In this document: one piece after another, positions 46,000 to 55,487 of the stretch
Numbering within the stretch: position 1 is the first letter of the stretch
Layout: each line of letters starts with the position of its first letter
Notes under the pieces: model-generated
Databases searched by the model: none
What the model saw: only the letters and a program-made list of their open reading frames with translations
What the model was told of the DNA's origin: nothing
Assembly: GCA_045596365.1 (NCBI GenBank)
Contig: JAZOCE010000017.1
Location: 46,711-110,710, forward strand
DNA: 64,000 nt
Reading direction: 5' to 3'
DNA from: RGIG4079 sp045596365
GTDB lineage: Bacteria; Bacteroidota; Bacteroidia; Bacteroidales; Muribaculaceae
Made by a program: the position numbers and the translations under genes

Positions 46000-46034
46000 G
46001 ATGGGGCAGTATCTAATTTTGGTACTGCCCCATC
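46000..46034. terminator. Perfect 12-bp hairpin between convergent genes
   Basis: GATGGGGCAGTA (46000-46011) pairs with TACTGCCCCATC (46023-46034) without mismatch. No T-run follows on either strand, so it may be a terminator acting by stem strength only. Confidence 0.6.
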
Positions 46035-46080
46035 TCGGTCAAAAGTATGTCTGTATTAAATTAAGATATGGCTGATATCT

Positions 46081-47139
46081 TTAGTAATTCCAACGATAGG
46101 CAATCATGCGCAAATTGGGTGTTGCCAATGCACGAAAATCATTAATGAAGTTAAATCGACAATTGACAAAAGTCAATGCTTGGTCAAATGAAACATCAAG
46201 TGTAGTCAATTGGTTGTTATTACATAACAATCGTTGCAATAATGCCTGATTAGATAGATTTAATTCTGTCAAATCATTATACGAACAATCAACAAATGAC
46301 AAATTAGGACAACCTTCAACACTTAATTCCGTCAAATCATTATACGAACAAATCAAATCCATCATCGCGTTACAATCGCGCAACACAAGTGTTTGCATGT
46401 GGTTGTCACTACACATTAATGTATTCAATGCAGGCAGACCCGATAATATCAATGTTGCAATCTGATTATCATCGACATTTAGGATTGACAGATTTTCTAC
46501 GCCAAAAAGATTTAGCGACGTCAACTTATTATAACCACAATATAAGTTCTTCAAAGAAGTACATCCATCGACCAATAAATTTGTAAGATGACAATCCTGA
46601 CAATTCAACGTTTCAAGCTTTAATGCGCCAGATACATTTAAATCGACAAACAGGTTATTTGAACAATTCAGATTTTTTATATTTGGCATATCGGAGAGTT
46701 CCAATTCTGTCAAACGATTGCCTGACACATTGATTTTTTCAAGAGCAACAGTACCAACAAAATTAATTGTTTTTAAAGCATTGCGAGAAGCATTAAGTTC
46801 AACAAGCGATTTGCAATTAGCTAATGACAACGCTACAATCTTATTATGCGAAATATCCACTTTTGTCAATGCCGAGAAATTGGACAAATCAAGCGTACCG
46901 GCAAGTTTCTTGCGTTTCCAATCGATAGATGTAACATGTCCGTTTTCAATTATTACCCCTTTCCAAGTTGCCGGATCAGCAGCATTAGAAATTTCCAACG
47001 CCGCTGCATTAGATATTCCGGTTTCGGAGATTTCAGATAAAAATACTTGTAGTTGTTTCAACTCGTTTTTGTTAATCTTTTGTGCCGAAACTGTCATACA
47101 TCCCAGCATGACAAGAATCATAATCAGTGTCTTTTTCAT
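46081..47139 (-). CDS. Secreted leucine-rich repeat protein
   Basis: Secreted protein of 352 residues: signal peptide MKKTLIMILVMLGCMTVSAQ, then a short domain (about residues 21-75), then roughly 12 leucine-rich repeats of 20-22 residues with the pattern L-x-x-L-x-C-S-x-N-x-L-T-x-L. Examples are IKNLNCSNNLFVDLNVS, LETLNCQDCHLTNLLV, LNTLMCSDNHMQTLVL and LSFVDCSYNDLTELNL. The Cys in the LNCS position of most repeats is notable. There is no C-terminal sorting domain, so it is probably periplasmic or released. Such proteins usually bind other proteins; the partner is unknown. Confidence 0.85.
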   Translation of the reverse strand: MKKTLIMILVMLGCMTVSAQKINKNELKQLQVFLSEISETGISNAAALEISNAADPATWKGVIIENGHVTSIDWKRKKLAGTLDLSNFSALTKVDISHNKIVALSLANCKSLVELNASRNALKTINFVGTVALEKINVSGNRLTELELSDMPNIKNLNCSNNLFVDLNVSGALKLETLNCQDCHLTNLLVDGCTSLKNLYCGYNKLTSLNLFGVENLSILNVDDNQIATLILSGLPALNTLMCSDNHMQTLVLRDCNAMMDLICSYNDLTELSVEGCPNLSFVDCSYNDLTELNLSNQALLQRLLCNNNQLTTLDVSFDQALTFVNCRFNFINDFRALATPNLRMIAYRWNY

Positions 47140-47234
47140 AAAAAATATTTGGTTATGCGTTTACTAAAGAAACAACATAACCAAATAAAAGTTTTATAAA
47201 TTAAGACAAATTTGCCCTATGTTTTCAAATTTCG

Positions 47235-48767
47235 TTAAAATGGTGTTGGAGCATCATCTGACGATGTCAAGAAATCAGCATTTCCACCCGACAGTGACAC
47301 CGAGCCAATATCATTATCAGGATTATTCAGTCTTGAGCCTATGGTTGCCTGTTGAGTCATCATTGCATCCTCTCCCCAGTTCTCAAATCGTGCATACTTA
47401 GCTTTAAATCGTAATTTAATATCATCAACCGAACCACTACGATGCTTTGCCACGATAAATTCAGCAAGTCCGCGAATATCGTTTCCATTGGCATCGGTAT
47501 CTGATCGAAGATAATATTCCGGACGGTGAATGAAGCACACGATATCGGCATCTTGTTCAATCGCACCCGATTCACGCAAGTCTGACAATTGTGGTCGCTT
47601 ACCATCAGTGCGCGATTCCACACTACGGTTCAACTGCGACAGAGCAACGATGGGGATATTCAACTCCTTGGCAAGTTGTTTGAGGTTTCGAGATATCATA
47701 CTCACCTCCTGTTCACGACTGCCAAACTTCATTCCCGATGCATTCATCAACTGCAAGTAGTCAATGATAATAAACTGAACATTGTGTTCACGCACAAGAC
47801 GACGCGCTTTAGTTCTCAATTCAAAGACCGACAATGATGGTGTATCATCAATATATAATGGTGCACTATAAAGGTGCTTGATGCGGGACATCAATTGATC
47901 CCACTCCATCTGCGTCAGACGACCACTCTTAATCTTTTCACTTTCAAGCTCACACGTGTTACTGATGAGACGATTGACAAGCTGTAGATTTGACATTTCA
48001 AGAGAGAATATTGCAACAGGGATATTATACGAGATAGCCATATTCTTTGCCATCGAAAGCACAAACGCAGTCTTACCCATTGCCGGACGTGCAGCAATGA
48101 TAATCAAGTCAGAACGTTGCCATCCCGAGGTCAATTTATCCAAGTCGTGATAACCTGATTCAAGACCACTCAAGCCCGATGTGCGATTGGCAGCCAATTC
48201 AATCTGTTGTATTGCTTGGCTAATCACAGGATCTATCTGTGTTACATCCTTCTTCACATTTCGTTGTGAGATTTCAAACAATTTGCCTTCAGCCTCCTGC
48301 AACAAATCGTCAACATCATTACTTTCGTCAAACGCTTTTGACTCAATCTGCGATGCAAACGAAATCAACTCACGAGCGAGATATTTTTGAGCCACAATGC
48401 GGGCATGATACTCAACATGAGCACCCGATGCCACCTTTGATGTCAATTCAGAGATAAATACAGGACCGCCCACCTCATCAAGCGAACCATTTAGTCGCAA
48501 TCGTTCAGTAACAGTCAACATATCAATGGGTTGTTGCGCTGCTCCTAATTGTTGTATAGCTTCATAAACTTTTTGATTTGCAGGCTCATAAAAACTCTCA
48601 GGCTTGAGAATATCACACACTATAGTATATGCGTCCTTTTCAAGCATTAAAGCTCCAAGCACTGCCTCTTCAAGGTCTTTATCGCGAGGTTGCATGCGAC
48701 CGCCGGCATCAAACAAAGGCTGATGTTGCGGTTTATTTCGTCTATTATAATTATTTGTCTCTGCCAT
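47235..48767 (-). CDS. dnaB: Replicative DNA helicase DnaB
   Basis: DnaB helicase, 510 residues, the hexameric 5'-3' helicase of the replication fork. The N-terminal domain begins PRDKDLEEAVLGALMLEKDA. The RecA-like domain shows the Walker A AARPAMGKTAFVLSMA, FSLEMSN, and Walker B IIIDYLQLM with SREQEVSMISRNLKQLAKEL. No intein is present. The last 50 residues (GSRLNNPDNDIGSVSLSG...) form a polar tail. Its partner primase dnaG is encoded at 23.7 kb. It is divergent from ispE. Confidence 0.96.
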   Translation of the reverse strand: MAETNNYNRRNKPQHQPLFDAGGRMQPRDKDLEEAVLGALMLEKDAYTIVCDILKPESFYEPANQKVYEAIQQLGAAQQPIDMLTVTERLRLNGSLDEVGGPVFISELTSKVASGAHVEYHARIVAQKYLARELISFASQIESKAFDESNDVDDLLQEAEGKLFEISQRNVKKDVTQIDPVISQAIQQIELAANRTSGLSGLESGYHDLDKLTSGWQRSDLIIIAARPAMGKTAFVLSMAKNMAISYNIPVAIFSLEMSNLQLVNRLISNTCELESEKIKSGRLTQMEWDQLMSRIKHLYSAPLYIDDTPSLSVFELRTKARRLVREHNVQFIIIDYLQLMNASGMKFGSREQEVSMISRNLKQLAKELNIPIVALSQLNRSVESRTDGKRPQLSDLRESGAIEQDADIVCFIHRPEYYLRSDTDANGNDIRGLAEFIVAKHRSGSVDDIKLRFKAKYARFENWGEDAMMTQQATIGSRLNNPDNDIGSVSLSGGNADFLTSSDDAPTPF

Positions 48768-48787
48768 ACATTTTTTGATTATCGTTA

Positions 48788-48795
48788 CAAAGATA
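48788..48795 (-). promoter_or_regulatory. Promoter -7 element of dnaB
   Basis: TATCTTTG on the minus strand, 21 bases before the dnaB start. Confidence 0.55.
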
Positions 48796-48871
48796 CCTAT
48801 TTTAATGAATAATGTCCAAAACTCCTATACTTTAATTATATACAGGTTTTCTACAATGAAAATAAATTCTG

Positions 48872-48879
48872 TAACTTTG
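48872..48879 (+). promoter_or_regulatory. Promoter -7 element of ispE
   Basis: TAACTTTG fits TAnnTTTG, 20 bases before the start at 48900. Confidence 0.6.
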
Positions 48880-48899
48880 CAGAATTAAATGATGAGAAA

Positions 48900-49724
48900 A
48901 TGGTACTATTCCCTAATGCAAAAATAAATATCGGGCTTAATATCGTCGAGCGACGTGCTGATGGTTATCACAATATAGAAAGCATCATGTATCCTGTCAA
49001 ATGGTGCGACATCCTTGAAATCGTTCCTGCTCAAGGCGACGAAACGACTTTAACAACCACAGGACGTGCTGTCAACTGTCCTCCGGAGAAAAATCTCGTA
49101 ATGAAAGCCTACAATCTGTTCCATCAAGAAACCGGAATTGGCAACGTGGATATTTACCTTCATAAAATTATTCCTGATGGCGCCGGATTGGGTGGAGGCT
49201 CTGCCGATGCAGCATTTACACTCATCGGGCTCAATGAAATTTTTGAGTGCAACTTAACAAAAGAGAAGTTGGCTGAAATTGCATCAAAAATAGGTGCAGA
49301 TTGCCCATTCTTTATATATAATGAGCCACAATTTGCAACAGGAATAGGTACCGAATTTTCGCCTACTGAGATAACGCTCAACGACTACCACATCTTGATT
49401 GTTAAACCACAGGTGAGTGTACCCACAGCACAAGCCTATGCCGGCGTTACACCCATGCCGGCGACTCATAGTCTCATTGACTCAGCCAAAAAGCCTATAG
49501 CAGAATGGAACGAAATCATCAAAAATGATTTTGAAAAGAGCGTATTCCCTACTTATCCGGAAATTGCAAACGTAAAACAACAAATAATTGGCTTGGGAGC
49601 TGACTATGTTTCAATGTCAGGCTCAGGCTCTGCCGTCTATGGTATATTCTCTAAAAATGACATTTTGTCAGAGGAAATGAAAACACTATTCCCTCAGTGC
49701 GATATTTTTTATGAGAAGTTCTAA
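48900..49724 (+). CDS. ispE: 4-diphosphocytidyl-2-C-methyl-D-erythritol kinase
   Basis: IspE, 274 residues, a GHMP-family kinase that phosphorylates CDP-methylerythritol in the MEP isoprenoid pathway. The N-terminus has PNAKINIGLNIVERRADGYH with the catalytic Lys/Asp surroundings, the GHMP ATP loop is PDGAGLGGGSADAAFTL, and the C-terminal motif is VSMSGSGSAVYGIF. It is a full-length single gene with its own promoter element. Confidence 0.95.
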   Translation: MVLFPNAKINIGLNIVERRADGYHNIESIMYPVKWCDILEIVPAQGDETTLTTTGRAVNCPPEKNLVMKAYNLFHQETGIGNVDIYLHKIIPDGAGLGGGSADAAFTLIGLNEIFECNLTKEKLAEIASKIGADCPFFIYNEPQFATGIGTEFSPTEITLNDYHILIVKPQVSVPTAQAYAGVTPMPATHSLIDSAKKPIAEWNEIIKNDFEKSVFPTYPEIANVKQQIIGLGADYVSMSGSGSAVYGIFSKNDILSEEMKTLFPQCDIFYEKF

Positions 49725-49836
49725 ATGAGTGAACGCTAACCTATTTAATTTTGTTTATATTGAGAAAAATCTCCTCACAAGGAGACTTTGGCAATGTTTT
49801 TGTATAGAAAGATTACAAAAATAAAAAACTGACATA

Positions 49837-50400
49837 ATGAGCAAGAAAGATAAAGAAACCGCAAAACAAGTCGAACAAGAAGAAACTGAAATCGTAGATA
49901 ACACTCCCGAAACTGAGGAAACTCCGCTTTCGGAAGTAGAGTTATTGCAAAAAGAACTTGAAGAAACAAAAGCTCAACTCGAAAAAGAGAAAAAAGAATA
50001 TATGTTTTTGATGGCTGAATTTGATAATTTCCGCAAACGCACGTTAAAAGAAAAAGCCGAAATAATCAAGTCTGCCACCGAACGAGCAATGAAAGACATT
50101 CTCCCTGTTATTGATGACTTTGAACGTGGTCTTGCAGCGATGAAAGAGTCAGACGATGCTGAAGCATTGCGTGAAGGGATAGAAATCATTTACCATAAGT
50201 TCATCAAATATCTTGAACAAAACGGAGTTAAAGAAATCCTAAGCACCGATGCTGATTTTGATACTGAATATCACGAAGCCATAGCAATGGTGCCACTTGG
50301 CGACGAAGAAAAGAAAGGGAAAGTCATTGACACTGTAGCGAAAGGTTATACCCTCAACGATAAAGTTATACGCCACGCAAAAGTTGCAGTTGCTGAATAA
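49837..50400 (+). CDS. grpE: Nucleotide exchange factor GrpE
   Basis: GrpE, 187 residues, the exchange factor of DnaK. It has an acidic, disordered N-terminus (residues 1-35, rich in Glu), a long coiled coil (LLQKELEETKAQLEKEKKEY), then AEFDNFRKRTLKEKAEI, and the C-terminal beta domain with VLPVIDDFERGL-like ILPVIDDFERGL and HEAIAMVPL. It leads the dnaJ operon, 11 bases apart. A hairpin CTCC...GGAG lies in the leader at about 49771-49784; no CIRCE element is recognised. Confidence 0.94.
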   Translation: MSKKDKETAKQVEQEETEIVDNTPETEETPLSEVELLQKELEETKAQLEKEKKEYMFLMAEFDNFRKRTLKEKAEIIKSATERAMKDILPVIDDFERGLAAMKESDDAEALREGIEIIYHKFIKYLEQNGVKEILSTDADFDTEYHEAIAMVPLGDEEKKGKVIDTVAKGYTLNDKVIRHAKVAVAE

Positions 50401-50411
50401 TTATTAATACT

Positions 50412-51557
50412 ATGAGCAAAAGAGATTACTATGAAGTCCTTGGCGTAAGCAAAACCGCCAGCGATGATGAAATAAAAAAAGCCTACCGCAAAATGGCTCT
50501 CAAATATCACCCCGATAAAAATCCAGGTGATAAAGACGCTGAAGAAAAATTCAAAGAAGCGGCTGAAGCATATGATGTCCTCAGCAATGCCGATAAGCGC
50601 GCGCGCTATGATCAATTTGGACACTCAATGGGTGGTCAACAAGGGTTTGGCGGTTTTGGAGGCGGAGGTTTCTCCATGGAAGACATTTTTTCTCAATTTG
50701 GGGATATTTTTGGAGGAAGATTCAGCGGACAATGGGGAGGAGCGACAGGAGGTCGCGGTCGTCGCGTGAACCGCGGTAGCGATTTGCGCATAAAAGTAAA
50801 ACTCACTCTTGAAGAAATTTCAAAAGGGGCATCAAAAACGCTCAAAATTCCCACTCTTGTAAAATGTGAATACTGCGAAGGTACAGGGGCTAAAGACGGC
50901 AAGGCATTTTCAACATGTTCAACATGTAATGGGACAGGAACAGTTGTTCATACTCAAAACACTTTCCTCGGTCCAATGCAATCTACATCAACTTGTCCAA
51001 GTTGTAACGGAGAGGGCAAAATCATTACCGAAAAATGTTCTCACTGCAACGGAGAGGGTGTTAATCGTCAAGAAACGACTGTCAGCTTCAATATCCCCGC
51101 AGGTGTTGCCGATGGAATGATTTTGACAGTAAGAGGAAAAGGAAATGCACCTCGTCATGGAGGTATAAATGGAGACTTATTGGTTGTCATTGAAGAAGTA
51201 ACTCATCCCGACTTGATACGTGACGGAAACGATGTTATATATAATCTCATGCTTGATATTCCAACTGCCACTCTCGGAGGATCGGTTGAGGTGCCAACAA
51301 TTACAGGTAAAGCAAGAGTAAAAATCGCTCCTGGAACACAACCCGGCAAAGTATTACGATTAAGAGGCAAAGGTTTACCATCTACTGAAGGTTACGGAAC
51401 AGGTGACGAATTAATAAACATCATGGTGTATATTCCTGAAAGCCTCAACAGCGAAGAAAAAGCGATATTTGAACGTTTGCAAACATCAGAAAATATTAAG
51501 CCAAACGAAAACACCAAAAATCGCATTTTCAGCAAACTCCGCCACATATTTGAATAA
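50412..51557 (+). CDS. dnaJ: Chaperone protein DnaJ
   Basis: DnaJ, 381 residues, the Hsp40 co-chaperone of DnaK. Domains in order are the J domain with HPD at residues 33-35, the Gly/Phe-rich region (GGQQGFGGFGGGGF), the zinc-finger region with four CxxCxGxG units (CEYCEGTG, CSTCNGTG, CPSCNGEG, CSHCNGEG), and the C-terminal substrate-binding domain. All zinc ligands are present. It is the second gene of the grpE operon and is followed by a terminator. dnaK is not in the window. Confidence 0.96.
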   Translation: MSKRDYYEVLGVSKTASDDEIKKAYRKMALKYHPDKNPGDKDAEEKFKEAAEAYDVLSNADKRARYDQFGHSMGGQQGFGGFGGGGFSMEDIFSQFGDIFGGRFSGQWGGATGGRGRRVNRGSDLRIKVKLTLEEISKGASKTLKIPTLVKCEYCEGTGAKDGKAFSTCSTCNGTGTVVHTQNTFLGPMQSTSTCPSCNGEGKIITEKCSHCNGEGVNRQETTVSFNIPAGVADGMILTVRGKGNAPRHGGINGDLLVVIEEVTHPDLIRDGNDVIYNLMLDIPTATLGGSVEVPTITGKARVKIAPGTQPGKVLRLRGKGLPSTEGYGTGDELINIMVYIPESLNSEEKAIFERLQTSENIKPNENTKNRIFSKLRHIFE

Positions 51558-51580
51558 AATTATTTTTTAACATAATATAT

Positions 51581-51617
51581 AAATGAGGTGTATCACACAG
51601 ATATGCCTCATTTTTTT
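51581..51617 (+). terminator. Terminator of grpE-dnaJ
   Basis: AAATGAGG (51581-51588) and CCTCATTT (51606-51613) with a T-run to 51617. Confidence 0.8.
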
Positions 51618-51780
51618 GCTCAGAATTTCTTTCCGCCACAATTAATTAACATTATTTTATTAATATATTCTAAACAAACCAGACCATTTTCGGAGTTTTT
51701 GACCAATTCATTTTTCCAATAGTCCTAAATTTAATTCCAAAAGTTTGTTAACTAAGCTAACAAATTACAAATATAATATG

Positions 51781-51788
51781 TACCTTTG
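51781..51788 (+). promoter_or_regulatory. Promoter -7 element of the FadL-like gene
   Basis: TACCTTTG fits TAnnTTTG, 29 bases before the start at 51818. Confidence 0.6.
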
Positions 51789-51817
51789 CAGTCGATTTTA
51801 AATATTAGAATATAATT

Positions 51818-53200
51818 ATGAAAAAATCTATTTTATCTCTTGTAGCTCTTGCAGCTACTTTTTCTATGGCTGCTGAAGGCTATCAAGTAAACTCTCTTAG
51901 TGCGAAACAAGAAGGTATGGCACACGTAGGTACTGGTTTAAAATTAGGAGCAGAAAGCATGATTTTCAACCCTGCCGGAATGGCATTCATGGACAAAACT
52001 CTTGATTTGACAGCTAAAGTAAGTATCATTAAATCAAATATTAAAGCCACAGTTAATGGCACAGAATATGAAACTAGTAATGACGCAAGTACCCCATTTG
52101 CCATAAATGCAGCATTTTCAATCTACGATAATCTAAAAGCTGGTATCACAATCAATACTCCTTATGGAAGTGGCATGGATTGGTCTAACAATTGGGCAGG
52201 TTCTATGTTAAATCAATCGGTAAAACTATCAATCTTCAACGTACAACCAACTGTATCTTATCGCATTCTTCCAAACCTATCTGTTGGTGCCGGCATGATG
52301 ATTGCATGGGGTAATGTTGATTTGAATAAAGGACTTGTTGATCCTGCCACCCTCGATAAAGCTCTTGCTTTACAAGCACAAGCAATGGGACAACAAGCTC
52401 CTGAAACATTTGGTGAAACAGCACCAGCATCAGTAAACCTAAAAGGTAATGCAGAGATTGCGTTAGGATATAACATTGGTATCATGTGGGATATTACTGA
52501 CCAAATTACAGTTGGTGCAAGCTATCGTAGCAAAATGGATATGAAAGTTAAATCAGGTGATGCTAAATTAACATATGCAAATGCTCTTGCCGAAAACGCA
52601 TTGAGTTCACTTGTTGGTCTCAATGGAGCAAACTTCAAAGCATCTATGCCAGCCGTTTCAATTCTATCATTTGGTATCAGTTATCGCCCAATAGAAAAAT
52701 TGACTATTGCATTTGATGCACAAATGACAGGTTGGAGCGATTACGACAAACTAAATATCGAATTCTTGGACAAAAAACTTGAAGGTTTCAATCAAAATAT
52801 CACAAAAAATTACAGCGACTCTTGGGCATATCGACTTGGCGCACAATATGCGTTGACAAATCGTTTTGATGTTCGTGCAGGATGTTACATCGACACAACT
52901 CCTGTTGATGATAACTATTACAATCCAGAAACTCCGGGCATGACTCGTGTATGCCCTTCAGTTGGTTTCTCATTCCGCCCTATTGAAAGAGTTTCAATCG
53001 ACGTTGCGTTTACTTATGTTGCAGGTTTAGGTGCTGACAACAAAAACTGCCCCTATGACGACCTTGTTGCAGCGCAACAATATGCACAAAATCCACAATT
53101 AGCACAATTGAAACCTTTTGGTGAAGTTCAAAAAACATTCACTGCCGACTATAAATTAAACGCTCTTATACCAGCTATCGGTGTAAGCTACTCGTTCTAA
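51818..53200 (+). CDS. OmpP1/FadL family outer-membrane transport protein
   Basis: Outer-membrane beta-barrel of the FadL/OmpP1/TodX family, 460 residues, which lets hydrophobic compounds such as long-chain fatty acids through the outer membrane. A signal peptide (MKKSILSLVALAATFSMA) leads to the N-terminal hatch with GYQVNSLSAKQEGMAHVG and IFNPAGMAF, the NPA motif of the family. The rest is beta strands with aromatic ends, finishing IGVSYSF with a C-terminal Phe. It is a single gene with a promoter element 29 bases upstream. Confidence 0.9.
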   Translation: MKKSILSLVALAATFSMAAEGYQVNSLSAKQEGMAHVGTGLKLGAESMIFNPAGMAFMDKTLDLTAKVSIIKSNIKATVNGTEYETSNDASTPFAINAAFSIYDNLKAGITINTPYGSGMDWSNNWAGSMLNQSVKLSIFNVQPTVSYRILPNLSVGAGMMIAWGNVDLNKGLVDPATLDKALALQAQAMGQQAPETFGETAPASVNLKGNAEIALGYNIGIMWDITDQITVGASYRSKMDMKVKSGDAKLTYANALAENALSSLVGLNGANFKASMPAVSILSFGISYRPIEKLTIAFDAQMTGWSDYDKLNIEFLDKKLEGFNQNITKNYSDSWAYRLGAQYALTNRFDVRAGCYIDTTPVDDNYYNPETPGMTRVCPSVGFSFRPIERVSIDVAFTYVAGLGADNKNCPYDDLVAAQQYAQNPQLAQLKPFGEVQKTFTADYKLNALIPAIGVSYSF

Positions 53201-53225
53201 TTCATATTTTTAATATAATGTTGTG

Positions 53226-53251
53226 AGGGTGGAGTCGACAGATTTCACCCT
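53226..53251 (+). terminator. Weak hairpin after the FadL-like gene
   Basis: AGGGTG (53226-53231) and CACCCT (53246-53251), without a clear T-run. Confidence 0.35.
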
Positions 53252-53372
53252 ATTCATTTTACTCAATACGAAATAACACACAAAAACAAAGCGAAAAGCC
53301 CTATTAGATAAATTTTTCTTTAATAAGACACATTTTTCTTGTAAAATGGCATTGTTTCAAACAATTTATTAC

Positions 53373-53380
53373 TAAATTTG
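53373..53380 (+). promoter_or_regulatory. Promoter -7 element of serC-serA
   Basis: TAAATTTG fits TAnnTTTG. A small palindrome ATTGTTTCAAACAAT (53351-53365) lies at the -33 position and could bind a regulator. Confidence 0.5.
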
Positions 53381-53417
53381 CCAATCAAAGTAACTAACAA
53401 TATAATTCATAACTATA

Positions 53418-54485
53418 ATGAAGAAGCACAATTTCTATGCAGGCCCCTCTATTCTTAGCGAATATACCATTAAGAATACAGCTGAGGCTGTTCTAAACTT
53501 CGCCGACACCGGATTATCAATCCTTGAAGTGTCTCACCGTAGCAAAGAATTCTCTGCCATAATCGAAGAAGCAGCTCAATTGGTAAAAGAACTACTTGAT
53601 GTACCCGAAGGTTATCATGTGCTATTCCTTGGTGGTGGCGCAAGTATGCAATTCTGCATGGTGCCATTCAACCTATTGAAGAAAAAAGCCGCATATCTTG
53701 AAACAGGGACTTGGGCTGTTAATGCAATCAAAGAAGCTAAACTATTTGGTGAAGTTGATGTTGTTGCATCATCTAAAGATGCCAATTTCTCATTTATTCC
53801 AAAAGATTTTGTTATCCCAACAGATGCCGATTATTTCCATTTCACTACCAACAACACTATTTTTGGTACTGAAGTGCGTAAAGATATCAACTCTCCTGTT
53901 CCCTTGATTGCCGACATGTCAAGCGACATCTTCTCACGCCCCATAGATGTTTCAAAATATGATGTAATCTATGCCGGTGCGCAAAAAAACCTTGCTCCTG
54001 CAGGTGTAACTATTGCAATTGTAAAAGAATCGGCTCTTGGACAAGTGGAACGAGCAATCCCAACAATGCTTGACTATCGTACTCACATCAAGAAAGGTTC
54101 AATGTTCAACACTCCTCCGGTACTACCAATCTTCTCAGCTCTTCAAACATTAAAATATTATAAGAGTTTAGGTGGTGTTGCAGCAATAGAGAAAGTAGAT
54201 ATCGAGAAAGCGAGCAAATTATATGATGCTATCGATTCAAGCAAGCTATTTGTTGGAACAGCTGCAACAGAAGACCGCTCAATCATGAACGTTTGTTTCG
54301 TAATGAAACCTGAATATGCCGAACTTGAAAAAGAATTTGTGGAATTTGCAACATCTAAAGGCATGGTGGGTATCAAAGGACACCGTTCAGTAGGAGGTTT
54401 CCGTGCGTCATTATACAATGCCCTTCCAATGGAAAGTGTTGACGCTCTCATCGCTACAATGAAAGAATTTGAAGCTAACCACTAA
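53418..54485 (+). CDS. serC: Phosphoserine aminotransferase
   Basis: SerC, 355 residues, a PLP enzyme that makes 3-phosphoserine in serine synthesis and also serves pyridoxal phosphate synthesis. It starts NFYAGPSILSEYTIKN and shows FLGGGASMQFCMVPFN, TGTWAVNAIKEAK, the PLP-lysine region VIYAGAQKNLAPAGVT and GHRSVGGFRASLYNAL near the end. It is followed 14 bases later by a SerA-like dehydrogenase, the preceding step in the pathway. Confidence 0.95.
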   Translation: MKKHNFYAGPSILSEYTIKNTAEAVLNFADTGLSILEVSHRSKEFSAIIEEAAQLVKELLDVPEGYHVLFLGGGASMQFCMVPFNLLKKKAAYLETGTWAVNAIKEAKLFGEVDVVASSKDANFSFIPKDFVIPTDADYFHFTTNNTIFGTEVRKDINSPVPLIADMSSDIFSRPIDVSKYDVIYAGAQKNLAPAGVTIAIVKESALGQVERAIPTMLDYRTHIKKGSMFNTPPVLPIFSALQTLKYYKSLGGVAAIEKVDIEKASKLYDAIDSSKLFVGTAATEDRSIMNVCFVMKPEYAELEKEFVEFATSKGMVGIKGHRSVGGFRASLYNALPMESVDALIATMKEFEANH

Positions 54486-54499
54486 TATATATCAACAAC

Positions 54500-55420
54500 A
54501 TGAAAGTATTAGTAGCTACAGAAAAACCATTTGCTGCAGTTGCAGTTGATGGTATTCGCCAAGTAATCGATGAAGCAGGTTATGAACTCGTGCTTCTTGA
54601 AAAATATGCCTCTAAACAGGAATTGCTTAATGCAGTAGCTGATGTTGATGCAATCATCATTCGTAGCGACATTGTTGACCAAGAAGTACTTGACGCTGCA
54701 AACAATCTAAAAATTGTTGTTCGCGCAGGAGCTGGATATGACAACATTGACCTTGCTGCATCAAAAGCTAAAGGTGTTATTGCCCAAAATACTCCCGGTC
54801 AAAATTCTAATGCAGTTGCCGAATTGGTATTTGGCATGACTGTAATGGCTGTTCGTAACATGTACAATGGGACATCAGGCACTGAACTTAAAGGCAAAAC
54901 TATCGGTATTCACGCATTCGGTCAAGTTGGTCGCAATGTAGCTCGCATCGCCAAAGGCTTTGAAATGGAAGTTTCTGCACTTGACCCATATTGCCCCGAT
55001 GATGTTATCTCAGCAGCAGGTGTTACACCGGTACACTCTGTTGAGGAACTTTACAGCAAAAACCAATTTGTATCTCTTCACATCCCTGCAACTGCTGAAA
55101 CTAAAAAATCTGTAGGCTATGACCTTGTTAAACTAATGCCTAAAAATGGTGTTCTCATCAACACTGCTCGTAAAGAAGTCATTGACGAAGAAGGTCTTGC
55201 AAAAGCGATGGAAGAACGTCCCGACATTAAATATGTTGCCGACATCAAGCCTGATAGTGCAGAAGAATTAAAAGCTAAATTTGGCGACCGCATATTCTTC
55301 ACTCCAAAGAAAATGGGCGCACAAACAGCAGAAGCCAACATCAACGCAGGTATCGCAGCCGCTCACCAAGTTGTTGACTACCTTCGTGACGGCATCAACC
55401 GCTTCCAAGTAAACAAATAA
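54500..55420 (+). CDS. serA: D-3-phosphoglycerate dehydrogenase, short form
   Basis: D-isomer-specific 2-hydroxyacid dehydrogenase of 306 residues, most likely 3-phosphoglycerate dehydrogenase given its place after serC. The NAD-binding region is GKTIGIHAFGQVGRNVARIA, with catalytic Arg in NTARKEVIDEEGL (where typical family members read NTARG) and a C-terminal GAQTAEAN in place of the usual His-containing GGST. It has no ACT domain, so feedback by serine as in E. coli SerA is not expected. A terminator follows 20 bases after the stop. Confidence 0.88.
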   Translation: MKVLVATEKPFAAVAVDGIRQVIDEAGYELVLLEKYASKQELLNAVADVDAIIIRSDIVDQEVLDAANNLKIVVRAGAGYDNIDLAASKAKGVIAQNTPGQNSNAVAELVFGMTVMAVRNMYNGTSGTELKGKTIGIHAFGQVGRNVARIAKGFEMEVSALDPYCPDDVISAAGVTPVHSVEELYSKNQFVSLHIPATAETKKSVGYDLVKLMPKNGVLINTARKEVIDEEGLAKAMEERPDIKYVADIKPDSAEELKAKFGDRIFFTPKKMGAQTAEANINAGIAAAHQVVDYLRDGINRFQVNK

Positions 55421-55440
55421 CAATAGTTTTTACCATAAAC

Positions 55441-55471
55441 AAAAAGGTCGAGCATAAACTCGACCTTTTTT
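55441..55471. terminator. Bidirectional terminator after serA
   Basis: AAAAAGGTCGAG (55441-55452) pairs with CTCGACCTTTTT (55459-55470), between convergent genes. Confidence 0.87.
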
Positions 55472-55487
55472 ATAACAATTAGGGGGA

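Noticed and set aside
49741..49836. CIRCE or other heat-shock operator before grpE
   Set aside because: Only a weak CTCC/GGAG hairpin is present; the TTAGCACTC-type CIRCE repeat is absent.
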